A DNA stretch of 43,516 nt from an uncultured Saccharospirillaceae bacterium (GTDB taxonomy: Bacteria; Pseudomonadota; Gammaproteobacteria; Pseudomonadales; Natronospirillaceae). Position numbers and translations under genes: made by a program. The DNA lies in NCBI GenBank assembly GCA_913063165.1, contig CAJXZL010000019.1, positions 1 through 43,516 of the forward strand, in the 5' to 3' direction. Below are positions 23,780 through 32,613 of this stretch, one piece after another. Below the pieces are notes generated by a model. That model saw only the letters and a program-made list of their open reading frames with translations, had not been told where the DNA came from and ran no database searches. Each line of letters begins with the position of its first letter. The stretch's first letter is position 1.

Positions 23780-26700
23780 ATGTCTCGTCAAGTTACCGTA
23801 GATGGTGGTGAAGCGACTGCCTATATTGCCTACCGCACCAATGAAGTGTGTGCCATCTATCCCATTACGCCATCGTCTACCATGGCGGAGTTTAGCGATG
23901 AATGGTCGAGCAAGAAAATCAAAAATATGTGGGGCCAGGTGCCGCTGATTGCTGAGATGCAAAGTGAGGCTGGCGCAGCGGGCACGGTACATGGTGCCCT
24001 GCAGGCTGGTGCATTAACCACCACGTTTACCGCTTCTCAAGGGTTGATGTTGATGATTCCCAATATGTACAAGATTGCGGGTGAGTTGACGCCAACGGTC
24101 TTTCATGTGGCAGCACGGTCATTAGCAGCACAGGGACTGTCTATTTTTGGTGACCACCAAGATGTGATGGCGGTCAGGACCACGGGTTTTGCCCAATTGG
24201 CGTCTTCATCGGTTCAGGAAAGCCATGACATGGCGTTAATCGCCCAGTCGGCCACCCTGTCCAGTCGGGTGCCCGTCATTCACTTCTTCGATGGGTTTAG
24301 AACCTCTCATGAAGTCAGTAAAATTAGCCTCATTGACGACGACGTGATTCGCGCCATGATCGATGACGAACTGGTATTTGCCCATCGTAAGCGTGCACTG
24401 AATCCTGACAATCCCTTTATGCGGGGCACAGCACAGAATCCCGATACCTATTTTCAAAGTCGTGAAACCGTCAATCCCTATTATCACAATGCCATTGGTA
24501 TCTATGAGAAGGCATTCGGTCAATTTGCTGCCTTGACGGGTCGCCAATACGAACTGTTCGAATACTCAGGCGCACCGGATGCCGCCCATGTGGTGATATT
24601 AATGGGTTCGGCGACGGAAACGGCGATGACAACAGCAGCCCATTTGAATGCTGCTGGCCAGAAAGTTGGCGTGTTGCGGGTGCGATTATACCGCCCCTTT
24701 AGCGCGAAACATTTCTTAGCGGCCCTGCCCAGTAGCGTGCAACGTATTGCAGTTTTGGATCGTACCAAAGAGCCGGGCGCTTCAGGCGAGCCTTTGTACA
24801 AAGACGTGATCACCGAATTGAGTGTGGCCTACATGAATGGTGATTTGCCCGAGATGCCATTGGTTGTGGGTGGACGATATGGATTATCGAGTAAAGAATT
24901 TACCCCGTCGATGGTCGCCCGAATATTTCAAGAGTTGGTATCCGACAAGCCTAAGAATGGCTTTACGATCGGTATTAACGACGATGTGGGGCATACCAGT
25001 CTGGACGTATTAGACGTACTAGATATTGAATCACCTGAAACGGTGCGCGCATTGTTTTATGGATTAGGCTCTGACGGCACGGTGGGTGCTAACAAAAACA
25101 GCATCAAGATTATCGGTGCTGAGTCTGGATATTATGCTCAGGGCTATTTCGTATATGACTCCAAGAAAGCCGGTAGTGTTACAACCTCGCATTTGCGATT
25201 TGGTCCCAATCCGATTCGCGCGCCCTATTTGATTGAATCGGCTGGTTTTGTAGCCTGTCATCAATTCCACTTTCTGGATCACATGGATATTTTGGAACGT
25301 GCAGGACAAGGCGCTACATTCTTGCTTAACAGCCCCTTTAGTGCAGCAGAGATTTGGGATCAATTACCCAAGCAGTTGCAGCAATCTCTCATTACCAAAG
25401 ACATTCAGTTTTATGTGATTGACGCAGCCAGTGTGGCGCGATCCGCTGGTATGGGTAAGCGCATCAACACGGTCATGCAGACTTGTTTCTTTGCGCTGTC
25501 GGGCGTGATGCCACGCGACCAAGCCATTGAAAAAATAAAACAGGCGGCAGAAAAAACCTATGCGAAAAAGGGTGCCGATATCGTCAAACGCAACTATACC
25601 GCCATTGATCAGTCGCTACTGCACTTGGAAAAAGTCGCACTGCCCGACGCGGTAACCAGTGTGTGGGAACCCGACCCTATGGCGCGTTTTGAGCAGGCGC
25701 CTGAGTTTGTAAGAACCGTTACCCAAGAGATTATTGGTGGCCGGGGTGATTTAATTCCCGTTAGCCAATTACCAGTCGATGGTACATTTCCAACCGGTAC
25801 GACCCAATGGGAAAAGCGCAATATCGCTGAGGAAATACCCATTTGGGCGTCTGATCTCTGCATTCAATGTGGCAATTGCGCCATTATTTGTCCTCATGCG
25901 GCTATTCGTGCCAAATTTTTCCATGAGTCAGAAATGGACGCGTCGCCTGAGGGCTTTGAGTCAATTCACGTGACTGCTCGCGGTTTTCCAGATGTGCGTT
26001 ATCGTTTACAGGTATACCCAGAAGACTGCACAGGATGTGGACTTTGTGTGCGTGCTTGCCCAGTGAATGCTGAAGACGATGAGCACCGTCATGCCATTAA
26101 TATGAAAAATAAGATGACGCACCTGGAAGACGAGAAACGTTTTCTGAACTTCTTCAAGTCGTTGCCTTATAACGACCGAGCACAGGTAGATTTTTCAAAT
26201 GTGCGTGGTGTGCAATTCCTGCAGCCTTTGTTTGAGTTCAGTGGGGCGTGCGCTGGTTGTGGCGAGACGCCTTATTTGAAATTGATCAGCCAATTATTTG
26301 GTGACCGCGCCATGATCGCCAATGCCACAGGTTGCTCATCTATTTATGGTGGTAACCTGCCTACCACGCCTTGGGCGCAAAACAGTGAAGGCAAAGGCCC
26401 TGCCTGGTCCAATTCGTTATTTGAAGACAACGCCGAGTTTGGTTTTGGTTTTAGATTATCGGCTGACAAACACCTTGAATTGGCAAAAGACCGGTTGGTA
26501 TCGCTTCGGGATGATTTGGATGTAGATCTGGTAACAGAAACTCTGAATGCACCACAGAAATTAGAAAGTGACATTCGGAAACAACGCCAACGCGTTCAGA
26601 CCCTTAAAAATCAGTTAGCAGACATCGCCAAACCAGAAGCCAAGGACTTGTTGTCCGTGCTCGACTACTTAGTCAGACGGTCCATTTGGATTGTGGGCGG

Positions 26701-27352
26701 TGATGGTTGGGCCTATGACATCGGCTATGGTGGTGTCGATCATGTCTTGGCCAGTGGCCGCGATGTCAATATTCTGGTGATGGATACCGAAGTGTATTCA
26801 AATACGGGTGGTCAGGCGTCTAAGGCAACACCGATTGGCGCCGTAGCGAAGTTTGCCGCTGGTGGTAAAGTGGTGCCGCAAAAAGATTTGTCACTGCAAG
26901 CAATTGCCTATGGCAACGTCTATGTGGCTCGCATTGCCATTGGAGCCAATCCACAGCAAGCGTTGCAAGCCTTCCGAGAAGCTGAAGCCTACAATGGCCC
27001 GTCTCTCATCATCGCCTATAGCCCTTGTATTGAGCACGGTTACCCGATGGAAGAGAGCCTGACACAGCAGCAATTGGCTGTGAAATCCGGTTACTGGCCC
27101 TTGTATCGCTATAATCCAGCGCTGCACTCATCGGGCAGAAATCCATTCCTCTTGGACTCATTGCGTCCGAAGATCGACTTATCGGATTATATTTACCGTG
27201 AAGGACGTTATCGCGGATTACGCGACCGCAATCCTGATGAGGCCGCACGATTGTTAGGGTTGGCAGAGCAGGTGGTCCGTCAGAAATGGTCTGTGTACGA
27301 AGAAATGGCGACCCGAGACGTCCATGAGTTTATTCCAGATACCAGACACTAG
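23780..27352 (+). CDS. nifJ: Pyruvate:ferredoxin (flavodoxin) oxidoreductase, single-chain
   Basis: The 1190-aa single-chain enzyme has all expected domains: the pyrimidine-domain start YPITPSS (~27-33), a ferredoxin domain with CIQCGNCAIICP (C694-C704) and CTGCGLCVRACP (C750-C760), the proximal cluster ligands CAGC (C824, C827), ATGCSS (C852) and SPCIEHG (C1083), and the TPP motif GDGWAYDIGYGG (~974-985) with TEVYSNTGGQ. It converts pyruvate and CoA to acetyl-CoA, CO2 and reduced ferredoxin, reversibly. No nif genes are present, so the role is central carbon/redox metabolism. It is coupled to the GltD-like gene and ends at a strong terminator. Confidence 0.95.
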   Translation: MSRQVTVDGGEATAYIAYRTNEVCAIYPITPSSTMAEFSDEWSSKKIKNMWGQVPLIAEMQSEAGAAGTVHGALQAGALTTTFTASQGLMLMIPNMYKIAGELTPTVFHVAARSLAAQGLSIFGDHQDVMAVRTTGFAQLASSSVQESHDMALIAQSATLSSRVPVIHFFDGFRTSHEVSKISLIDDDVIRAMIDDELVFAHRKRALNPDNPFMRGTAQNPDTYFQSRETVNPYYHNAIGIYEKAFGQFAALTGRQYELFEYSGAPDAAHVVILMGSATETAMTTAAHLNAAGQKVGVLRVRLYRPFSAKHFLAALPSSVQRIAVLDRTKEPGASGEPLYKDVITELSVAYMNGDLPEMPLVVGGRYGLSSKEFTPSMVARIFQELVSDKPKNGFTIGINDDVGHTSLDVLDVLDIESPETVRALFYGLGSDGTVGANKNSIKIIGAESGYYAQGYFVYDSKKAGSVTTSHLRFGPNPIRAPYLIESAGFVACHQFHFLDHMDILERAGQGATFLLNSPFSAAEIWDQLPKQLQQSLITKDIQFYVIDAASVARSAGMGKRINTVMQTCFFALSGVMPRDQAIEKIKQAAEKTYAKKGADIVKRNYTAIDQSLLHLEKVALPDAVTSVWEPDPMARFEQAPEFVRTVTQEIIGGRGDLIPVSQLPVDGTFPTGTTQWEKRNIAEEIPIWASDLCIQCGNCAIICPHAAIRAKFFHESEMDASPEGFESIHVTARGFPDVRYRLQVYPEDCTGCGLCVRACPVNAEDDEHRHAINMKNKMTHLEDEKRFLNFFKSLPYNDRAQVDFSNVRGVQFLQPLFEFSGACAGCGETPYLKLISQLFGDRAMIANATGCSSIYGGNLPTTPWAQNSEGKGPAWSNSLFEDNAEFGFGFRLSADKHLELAKDRLVSLRDDLDVDLVTETLNAPQKLESDIRKQRQRVQTLKNQLADIAKPEAKDLLSVLDYLVRRSIWIVGGDGWAYDIGYGGVDHVLASGRDVNILVMDTEVYSNTGGQASKATPIGAVAKFAAGGKVVPQKDLSLQAIAYGNVYVARIAIGANPQQALQAFREAEAYNGPSLIIAYSPCIEHGYPMEESLTQQQLAVKSGYWPLYRYNPALHSSGRNPFLLDSLRPKIDLSDYIYREGRYRGLRDRNPDEAARLLGLAEQVVRQKWSVYEEMATRDVHEFIPDTRH

Positions 27353-27368
27353 GGGTTAGGGAACACAC

Positions 27369-27394
27369 AATGGGGCTTCATGCCCCATTTTTTT
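27369..27394 (+). terminator. Rho-independent terminator after PFOR
   Basis: AATGGGGC and GCCCCATT form an 8-bp stem with loop TTCAT, followed by further T residues; 16 nt after the PFOR stop. Confidence 0.92.
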
Positions 27395-27511
27395 GTGACT
27401 GATTTTGTCTACTGAATCGGTTTGGATGACAGCATGCGGCTATAAATCATGGGGCATTTGCTCGGTAGTTCAGATAAACTCAACCAAAAGCAATAGGTTG
27501 TGGGTCATCGC

Positions 27512-27643
27512 GTGAGCATAAAAAGATGGTTTTTAGCACTGGGAGTACTGTTCGCCCTATCTGGCTGTGGCCAGAAAGGTGATCTATATATTCCTGAATC
27601 GGCAGAAACCTCGGCACCAGCCACATTGGGACAGGGGTCTTAA
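27512..27643 (+). CDS. lptM: Small lipoprotein LptM (YifL-like)
   Basis: A 43-aa protein from a GTG start: MSIKRW, a hydrophobic stretch and the lipobox ALSGC (C19), then GQKGDLYIP. C-G-Q-K-G-x-L-Y is the signature of YifL/LptM, the outer-membrane lipoprotein that assists assembly of the LptD/LptE LPS translocon. It lies 3 nt before lysA, as expected for this locus. No strong ribosome-binding site is visible. cyaY, often divergent next to lptM, is not here. Confidence 0.9.
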   Translation: MSIKRWFLALGVLFALSGCGQKGDLYIPESAETSAPATLGQGS

Positions 27644-27646
27644 AAC

Positions 27647-28894
27647 ATGTCAGTATTTCACTATCAGAATAATATTCTTCATATTGAGTCGATGTCGACG
27701 CGGGTGTTGGCGCTCGATTACGGCACGCCTCTATACGTGTATTCTCGACAAGCTATCGAGCAGGCATGGCATGGCTATGCAGACACCCTCGGTGACCGTG
27801 GTCTTGTGTGCTATGCCGTCAAGGCCAATTCAAACCTCGCAGTATTAAATATTCTGGCCCGTCTGGGATCGGGTTTTGACATTGTCAGTATCGGCGAGCT
27901 CGAACGTGTATTGGCCGCTGGCGGGCAAGCCGATCGGGTGGTGTTCTCTGGTGTGGCCAAGCAAGCAGATGATTTGAAACGGGCACTTCAGGTTGGTATT
28001 CGCTGTTTTAATGTTGAATCATTGGCTGAATTACGGGTGCTCAATACAGTGGCGGGTAGTATGGATTTGCAGGCGCCTGTGTCAATCCGTGTCAATCCTG
28101 ACGTCGATGCAAAGACGCACCCCTATATTTCTACTGGCCTCAAACATAACAAGTTCGGCATCGATATCACGGAGGCAGAAAAGGTGTACCACGAAGCCGA
28201 TCGTTTGCCGCATATTCGCGTAGTCGGCGTTGATTGTCACATCGGATCACAAATCACCACCCTAGAACCCTTTATGGATGCCCTTGACCGTTTGCTGCAA
28301 CTGGTCGACCGCTTGGCAGACCAAGGCATTGTTTTGGAACATCTGGATGTTGGCGGTGGCATTGGCGTGCAGTACCAAGAGAGTGACACAGTGCCTGCAC
28401 TATCAGATTATGTGAGCCAAATATTGGCCAAAATCGGTAAGCGTCCACAGCAACTCATTTTGGAACCCGGTCGGTCTATTGTGGCAAAGGCGGGTGCATT
28501 TCTCACCAAGGTTGTCTATTTAAAGGAAACCGCCGATCACCATTTTGCCATAGTCGATGGCGGTATGAATGACCTTATTCGACCTGCTCTGTACCAAGCA
28601 TGGCAAGAAATAAAACCGGTAAAACAGCGTTTTGGTGAAAGTGTGCGATGGGATATTGTAGGGCCTATTTGCGAAACCGCTGATTTTCTTGGCCACGATC
28701 GATTGTTAACCCTACAGCAAGGCGATGTGGTCGCTGTGATGGATTCTGGTGCCTATGGTTTTGTGATGAGTTCGAATTATAACGCCCGAAACCGCGCAGC
28801 CGAGTTGGTAATTGATGGTGATCAGGTGCATGTTGCCCGTCGTCGTGAAACCATTAAAGACCAAATGGCCTTAGAAACCATCCTTAAATCTTGA
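27647..28894 (+). CDS. lysA: Diaminopimelate decarboxylase
   Basis: The 415-aa PLP enzyme makes L-lysine from meso-diaminopimelate. Visible: PLP lysine in CYAVKANSN (K59), [27 protein letters not shown], the glycine loop [22 protein letters not shown], and GPICETADF with the active-site Cys contributed across the dimer. [15 protein letters not shown] closes the family pattern. It starts 3 nt after lptM; dapF begins 17 nt after its stop. Confidence 0.96.
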   Translation: MSVFHYQNNILHIESMSTRVLALDYGTPLYVYSRQAIEQAWHGYADTLGDRGLVCYAVKANSNLAVLNILARLGSGFDIVSIGELERVLAAGGQADRVVFSGVAKQADDLKRALQVGIRCFNVESLAELRVLNTVAGSMDLQAPVSIRVNPDVDAKTHPYISTGLKHNKFGIDITEAEKVYHEADRLPHIRVVGVDCHIGSQITTLEPFMDALDRLLQLVDRLADQGIVLEHLDVGGGIGVQYQESDTVPALSDYVSQILAKIGKRPQQLILEPGRSIVAKAGAFLTKVVYLKETADHHFAIVDGGMNDLIRPALYQAWQEIKPVKQRFGESVRWDIVGPICETADFLGHDRLLTLQQGDVVAVMDSGAYGFVMSSNYNARNRAAELVIDGDQVHVARRRETIKDQMALETILKS

Positions 28895-28911
28895 CGTCGA
28901 TAGGTGCAACG

Positions 28912-29760
28912 ATGAATCGAAACGTGCCGCTCAAGTTCACTAAAATGCATGGCTTGGGTAATGACTTTATGGTGATTGATGGCATTTCACAGGATGTGGA
29001 CCCACAGTCGATGGACATTAAAGCCTGGTCGAACCGGCACTGTGGTATTGGTTTTGATCAGCTGTTATTGGTAGAAGCACCGGATCAGCCTGATGTAGAG
29101 TTTCGTTACCGTATATTTAATGCCGATGGGGGTGAAGTTGAGCACTGTGGTAATGGCGCGCGCTGTTTTGCTCGCTTTGTCACCGACAAGGGGCTGACCC
29201 ATTCAAAGGTGATTCGGGTAGCTGTGGCCAAAGGGGTGATTGCATTATCACTGCAAGCCGATGGTCAGGTGACGGTTGACATGGGTGCACCCAAGACTGA
29301 CCCTGCAGCCATCCCTTTTATTACCGACCAGGCAGCCACCAGTTATGCGGTGACCGTTGCTGGTGCCTCTGAGCCTGTGCAATTGTCAGTAGTCTCCATG
29401 GGTAACCCCCATGCCGTCATCCTAGTAGATGATGTGAACAAGGCACCGGTCGTCAAATTGGGTGCTGCGGTGCAGGCATTGGCGGCTTTTCCAGAGCAAT
29501 GTAATGTGGGTTTCATGCAAATCCTGTCCCGTAATGAGATTCGTTTGCGGGTTTTTGAACGGGGAGTGGGCGAAACGCTGGCTTGTGGCACGGGTGCTTG
29601 TGCAGCGGTTGTAGCAGGTCAGAGACTTGGATTGTTAGATAATGCTGTTACAGTAGGGCTATTGGGTGGAACATTACAGATCCACTGGCAAGACGGAGGC
29701 GCTGTCATCATGACAGGTCCCGTAACAACGGTATACGAAGGACAGATCGCGTGGAATTAG
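28912..29760 (+). CDS. dapF: Diaminopimelate epimerase
   Basis: The 282-aa product converts LL- to meso-diaminopimelate using two cysteines, both present: EHCGNGARC (C79) and ACGTGAC (C225). KMHGLGNDF at the N-terminus and MGNPHAV complete the signature. ATG 28912 has AGGTG just upstream; an in-frame TTG at 28891 overlaps lysA and is rejected. It supplies the substrate of LysA next door and peptidoglycan precursors. Its end overlaps the DUF484 start by 10 nt. Confidence 0.96.
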   Translation: MNRNVPLKFTKMHGLGNDFMVIDGISQDVDPQSMDIKAWSNRHCGIGFDQLLLVEAPDQPDVEFRYRIFNADGGEVEHCGNGARCFARFVTDKGLTHSKVIRVAVAKGVIALSLQADGQVTVDMGAPKTDPAAIPFITDQAATSYAVTVAGASEPVQLSVVSMGNPHAVILVDDVNKAPVVKLGAAVQALAAFPEQCNVGFMQILSRNEIRLRVFERGVGETLACGTGACAAVVAGQRLGLLDNAVTVGLLGGTLQIHWQDGGAVIMTGPVTTVYEGQIAWN

Positions 29761-30428
29761 AATCAAGCATGAGTGCCGAGCAGGTTGAATTATTTTTAAT
29801 CAGTCATCCTGATTTTTTTGTTGGACGAGACCGGTTAATCAAGCGGATGACGTTACCTCATGCGTCTGGAACTGCGATATCGCTGCTCGAACGCCAAAAT
29901 ATATTGTTGCGTACCCAGACCGAGCGGTTGCAAAGTCGACTCAATGATTTGATAGACAATGCCCGTATAAACGACCGCATGTTCAATCATCTACAGAAAA
30001 CCATTCTTGAGGCGGTAAAGTGCCAATCTCCTGTCGAACTGGGCAGGGTGCTCCAGGACAATCTGTGTGATTATTTCAATGTCGATGAGTTGCGCATATT
30101 TTTAGACGAAGATGCGCAGGATGAATTCGGACTGGTATTACATGCCAGCGCCTTAGAGCCATTAAAAATGTTATCTGAAAAACTCGAACGGTCTCGTGTC
30201 TATTGTGGCAGCCTACCAAAGGTTGAGTTGCAGCATCTATTTGGCAACGACGTGGCCATCGGTTCGGTGGCGGTGGCGCGCTCCGTCTCTGAGGGCAGGC
30301 AAGTGACACTGTGTTTGGGTAGCAACGATCCTGACTACTATCGCAACAGCATGGACACATTATTTTTGAACTACTTGGCAGATATCACGGCGCATTTACA
30401 GGTGGCTATGGCGCACCGCACCGCTTAG
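29751..30428 (+). CDS. DUF484 family protein
   Basis: The 225-aa protein matches DUF484: [10 protein letters not shown] near the N-terminus, the helix [18 protein letters not shown]-like, then a GAF-like region. Function is unknown. GTG 29751 is chosen because AAGGA lies 8-9 nt upstream; the next Met (29769) has no site. In relatives DUF484 sits between dapF and xerC; here the next gene is mutM on the other strand, overlapping stops by 4 nt. Confidence 0.88.
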   Translation: MELESSMSAEQVELFLISHPDFFVGRDRLIKRMTLPHASGTAISLLERQNILLRTQTERLQSRLNDLIDNARINDRMFNHLQKTILEAVKCQSPVELGRVLQDNLCDYFNVDELRIFLDEDAQDEFGLVLHASALEPLKMLSEKLERSRVYCGSLPKVELQHLFGNDVAIGSVAVARSVSEGRQVTLCLGSNDPDYYRNSMDTLFLNYLADITAHLQVAMAHRTA

Positions 30429-31252
30429 TCTGCGCATGCCGGCTGACAATGCGGGCAGAACACACTGGACCGATTCTGTAGCCGTACTTCTACTAAGACA
30501 GTCTTGCACGCGGTACAGGGCTTCCCCTTCTTTCCGTACACCAACAATTCTTGTGCAAAATATCCGGGTTTCCCATCGGCGTTACTAAAGTCGCGTAAGG
30601 TCGTGCCTCCGCGCTTGATCGCCTGAGCCAAAATGGTTCGGATGTTGTCGGTGAGGGTCACAACCTCGTCGTTGCTCAGGCTGTCTGGTGTTCTGTTCGG
30701 GTGAATACCAGATAAAAACAACGCTTCGTTGGCATAGATGTTCCCCACGCCCACAACCACCTTGGCGTCCATGATAAAGTTTTTAATCGGCAATTGCCGA
30801 CGAAGACAGCGGCTGGCCAAATAGTCTGCCGTAAAGGCATCACTCAGGGGTTCAGGGCCTAGGTGTTGAATCAGCGGGTGGGAATCTATGGGGTCGGTGG
30901 TATAGAGGACACAACCAAACCGCCTTGGGTCATTGAATCGCAGCACCGCGCCATTTTCCATCACCACATCGACGTGATCATGTTTTGCAGGCGGCTGTGT
31001 AGATGCCAATAGCCGAAGGGAGCCTGACATGCCCAAATGGATAAGTACGGTGCCTTGCGTAACCTTGAGTAACAAGTATTTGCTGCGCCGTGAGACCGCA
31101 AGTATGCGCTGTTGTGCGAGTTGTAGCGGTAGATCGACCGGTATCGGCCAACGAAAACGGTGTTCCCTAACAATGACTTTGTGGATCTGTTGCCCGACCA
31201 ATCCGGGACTGATCCCCGCGCGGGTGGTCTCTACTTCCGGCAACTCCGGCAT
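30425..31252 (-). CDS. mutM: Formamidopyrimidine-DNA glycosylase (Fpg)
   Basis: The 275-aa product removes 8-oxoguanine and FaPy lesions and cleaves the AP site. The N-terminus is PELPEVET with catalytic Pro2 and Glu3. RRSKYLLL carries the conserved Lys, HLGMSGSL and DPRRFG follow, VVGVGNIYANEALF is the helix-two-turn-helix, and the zinc finger is CTAC...CPHC. The start must be at 31252, because Pro2 is the nucleophile; an in-frame ATG at 31270 would bury it. GGAG lies 8 nt upstream. The rpmB-rpmG operon is upstream, with a terminator between. Confidence 0.96.
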   Translation of the reverse strand: MPELPEVETTRAGISPGLVGQQIHKVIVREHRFRWPIPVDLPLQLAQQRILAVSRRSKYLLLKVTQGTVLIHLGMSGSLRLLASTQPPAKHDHVDVVMENGAVLRFNDPRRFGCVLYTTDPIDSHPLIQHLGPEPLSDAFTADYLASRCLRRQLPIKNFIMDAKVVVGVGNIYANEALFLSGIHPNRTPDSLSNDEVVTLTDNIRTILAQAIKRGGTTLRDFSNADGKPGYFAQELLVYGKKGKPCTACKTVLVEVRLQNRSSVFCPHCQPACAD

Positions 31253-31272
31253 GCTGTTTTCTCCAGACATAA

Positions 31273-31310
31273 AAAAACCTGAAACATTAATTAAAACATT
31301 TCAGGTTTTT
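31273..31310 (-). terminator. Rho-independent terminator between rpmG and mutM
   Basis: AAAAACCTGAAA pairs perfectly with TTTCAGGTTTTT around a 14-nt loop; T-run on the minus strand. It ends 20 nt before the mutM start, so mutM may depend on readthrough. Confidence 0.85.
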
Positions 31311-31326
31311 TGTACAGACAAATCAA

Positions 31327-31485
31327 TTACTTGATTTTGTATTCCTTAAACATTACATGCTTTTGGACTTTTGGATCGTACTTTTTGAATTCCAATTTAT
31401 CTGGAGTCGTACGCTTGTTCTTGTCTGTAGTGTAGTAGTATCCGGTACCGGCGCTGGACACTAGTTTGATTTTATCGCGTGCCAT
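31327..31485 (-). CDS. rpmG: 50S ribosomal protein L33 (cysteine-free type)
   Basis: A 52-aa basic protein: [15 protein letters not shown], then YYTTDKNKR and KLEFKKYDP, ending KEYKIK. This matches bacterial L33. It has no Cys, so it is the zinc-independent (C-minus) form, as in E. coli. AAGGAG precedes the ATG. It is 11 nt downstream of rpmB. Confidence 0.97.
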   Translation of the reverse strand: MARDKIKLVSSAGTGYYYTTDKNKRTTPDKLEFKKYDPKVQKHVMFKEYKIK

Positions 31486-31496
31486 GATCCTGCTCC

Positions 31497-31733
31497 TTAA
31501 ATTTTAGTACCGTTTGCACGCATATCAGCGAGAACAGCATCGATGCCATTCTTGTCGATAATACGCATACCTTTACTTGAAACTCTCAACTTAACAAAAC
31601 GGTTTTCACTTTCTACCCAGAAGCGATGCGAATGCAAATTGGGCAAAAAGCGACGCCTAGTCTTGATGTTGGAGTGAGAAACGTTGTTACCGGTAGCGGG
31701 TCGCTTACCAGTTACTTGACAAACTCGTGACAT
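31497..31733 (-). CDS. rpmB: 50S ribosomal protein L28
   Basis: The 78-aa length equals E. coli L28. [20 protein letters not shown] and [11 protein letters not shown] are the L28 signature, followed by [20 protein letters not shown] 31733 is set by homology; open sequence extends upstream but through the promoter region. It is first gene of the rpmB-rpmG unit. Confidence 0.97.
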   Translation of the reverse strand: MSRVCQVTGKRPATGNNVSHSNIKTRRRFLPNLHSHRFWVESENRFVKLRVSSKGMRIIDKNGIDAVLADMRANGTKI

Positions 31734-31821
31734 CTTTCTATCGCCTCTGATAAATACTTTATTTTGCCTTTCAATCTGGTCATTAACACAGAAAAGACAG
31801 GTCCCGAAAACAGGGTGCGGA

Positions 31822-31850
31822 TTTATACCAGAACGACGGCGCTTGATCAA
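31822..31850 (-). promoter_or_regulatory. Sigma-70 promoter of rpmB-rpmG
   Basis: On the minus strand TTGATC (31850-31845) and TATAAA (31827-31822) are 17 bp apart, upstream of rpmB. The leader would be about 80 nt. Confidence 0.7.
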
Positions 31851-31868
31851 GAAACAATTGCTTATATT

Positions 31869-32555
31869 TTAATAAGTTACTGTTATCAGTCCGCGTTCTG
31901 CTAAAGATACGACCTTGTTATCGCCTACTATCTGGTGGTCTAGCACCTGAATGTCAACCAAAGACAAAGCTTGAATTAATTTTTGGGTTATTTGCAAGTC
32001 AGCATGACTCGGCTCAGCAATGCCAGAAGGATGATTGTGAACCAAAATGACAGCTGCTGCATTTGCCGACAGTGCACCTTTGACAACTTCTCTTGGGTAT
32101 ACCGCTGCGCTGGCGATTGTACCACGAAATAACATCTCGTCGTGAAGCAATTGGTACTGAGTATCAAGATAAAGAATATGAAATTCTTCATGCTGACGGT
32201 CACGCAATTTTGACAGTAGGTATTGGCGGGTGGCATCGGGTGAATTAAACAGGGGGTTTTGTTGTACCTGTTCGCGTAAAAAACGCTGCCCCATGAAGCG
32301 AATTGCCTGTAGTTGAGCGTAGGTAGCAGGTCCAATGCCCGGCTGGGCGCACAAGGTCTCCTGACTGGCACACAAAAGAGGTCTCAGTCCGTTAAATTCT
32401 TTGATAAGATGGCGTGCAAGGTCTACGGCGCTTTTGCCTTGCGAGCCTGTCCGCAAAACAATCGCTAGCAGCTCGGCATCAGAGAGTGCATCTGCCCCTT
32501 TGTGAAGTAGTTTTTCACGTGGGCGTTCGTTCATAGGCCAATCGGTTATTGCCAT
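31869..32555 (-). CDS. radC: RadC family JAB/MPN-domain protein
   Basis: The 228-aa product has N-terminal MNERPREKLLHKG and ALSDAELLAIVLRTG, a helix-hairpin-helix (GIGPATYAQL), then the JAMM metal motif HNHPSG...S.AD and the final DHQIVGDN. The family was once linked to DNA repair, but its role is unresolved. ATG 32555 has AAGGAG 6-7 nt upstream; ATG 32594 is rejected. It is divergent from coaBC (58 bp) and lies upstream of rpmB in the common gammaproteobacterial order. Confidence 0.93.
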   Translation of the reverse strand: MAITDWPMNERPREKLLHKGADALSDAELLAIVLRTGSQGKSAVDLARHLIKEFNGLRPLLCASQETLCAQPGIGPATYAQLQAIRFMGQRFLREQVQQNPLFNSPDATRQYLLSKLRDRQHEEFHILYLDTQYQLLHDEMLFRGTIASAAVYPREVVKGALSANAAAVILVHNHPSGIAEPSHADLQITQKLIQALSLVDIQVLDHQIVGDNKVVSLAERGLITVTY

Positions 32556-32613
32556 GACTTGCTCCTTGTCATGAGGTAATCTGTCCTTGATCACTTTGAG
32601 AATCTAACGTGCC

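Noticed and set aside
23780-27352. Nitrogen fixation role for the nifJ-type gene
   Set aside because: No nif genes are nearby; single-chain PFORs are common in non-diazotrophs.
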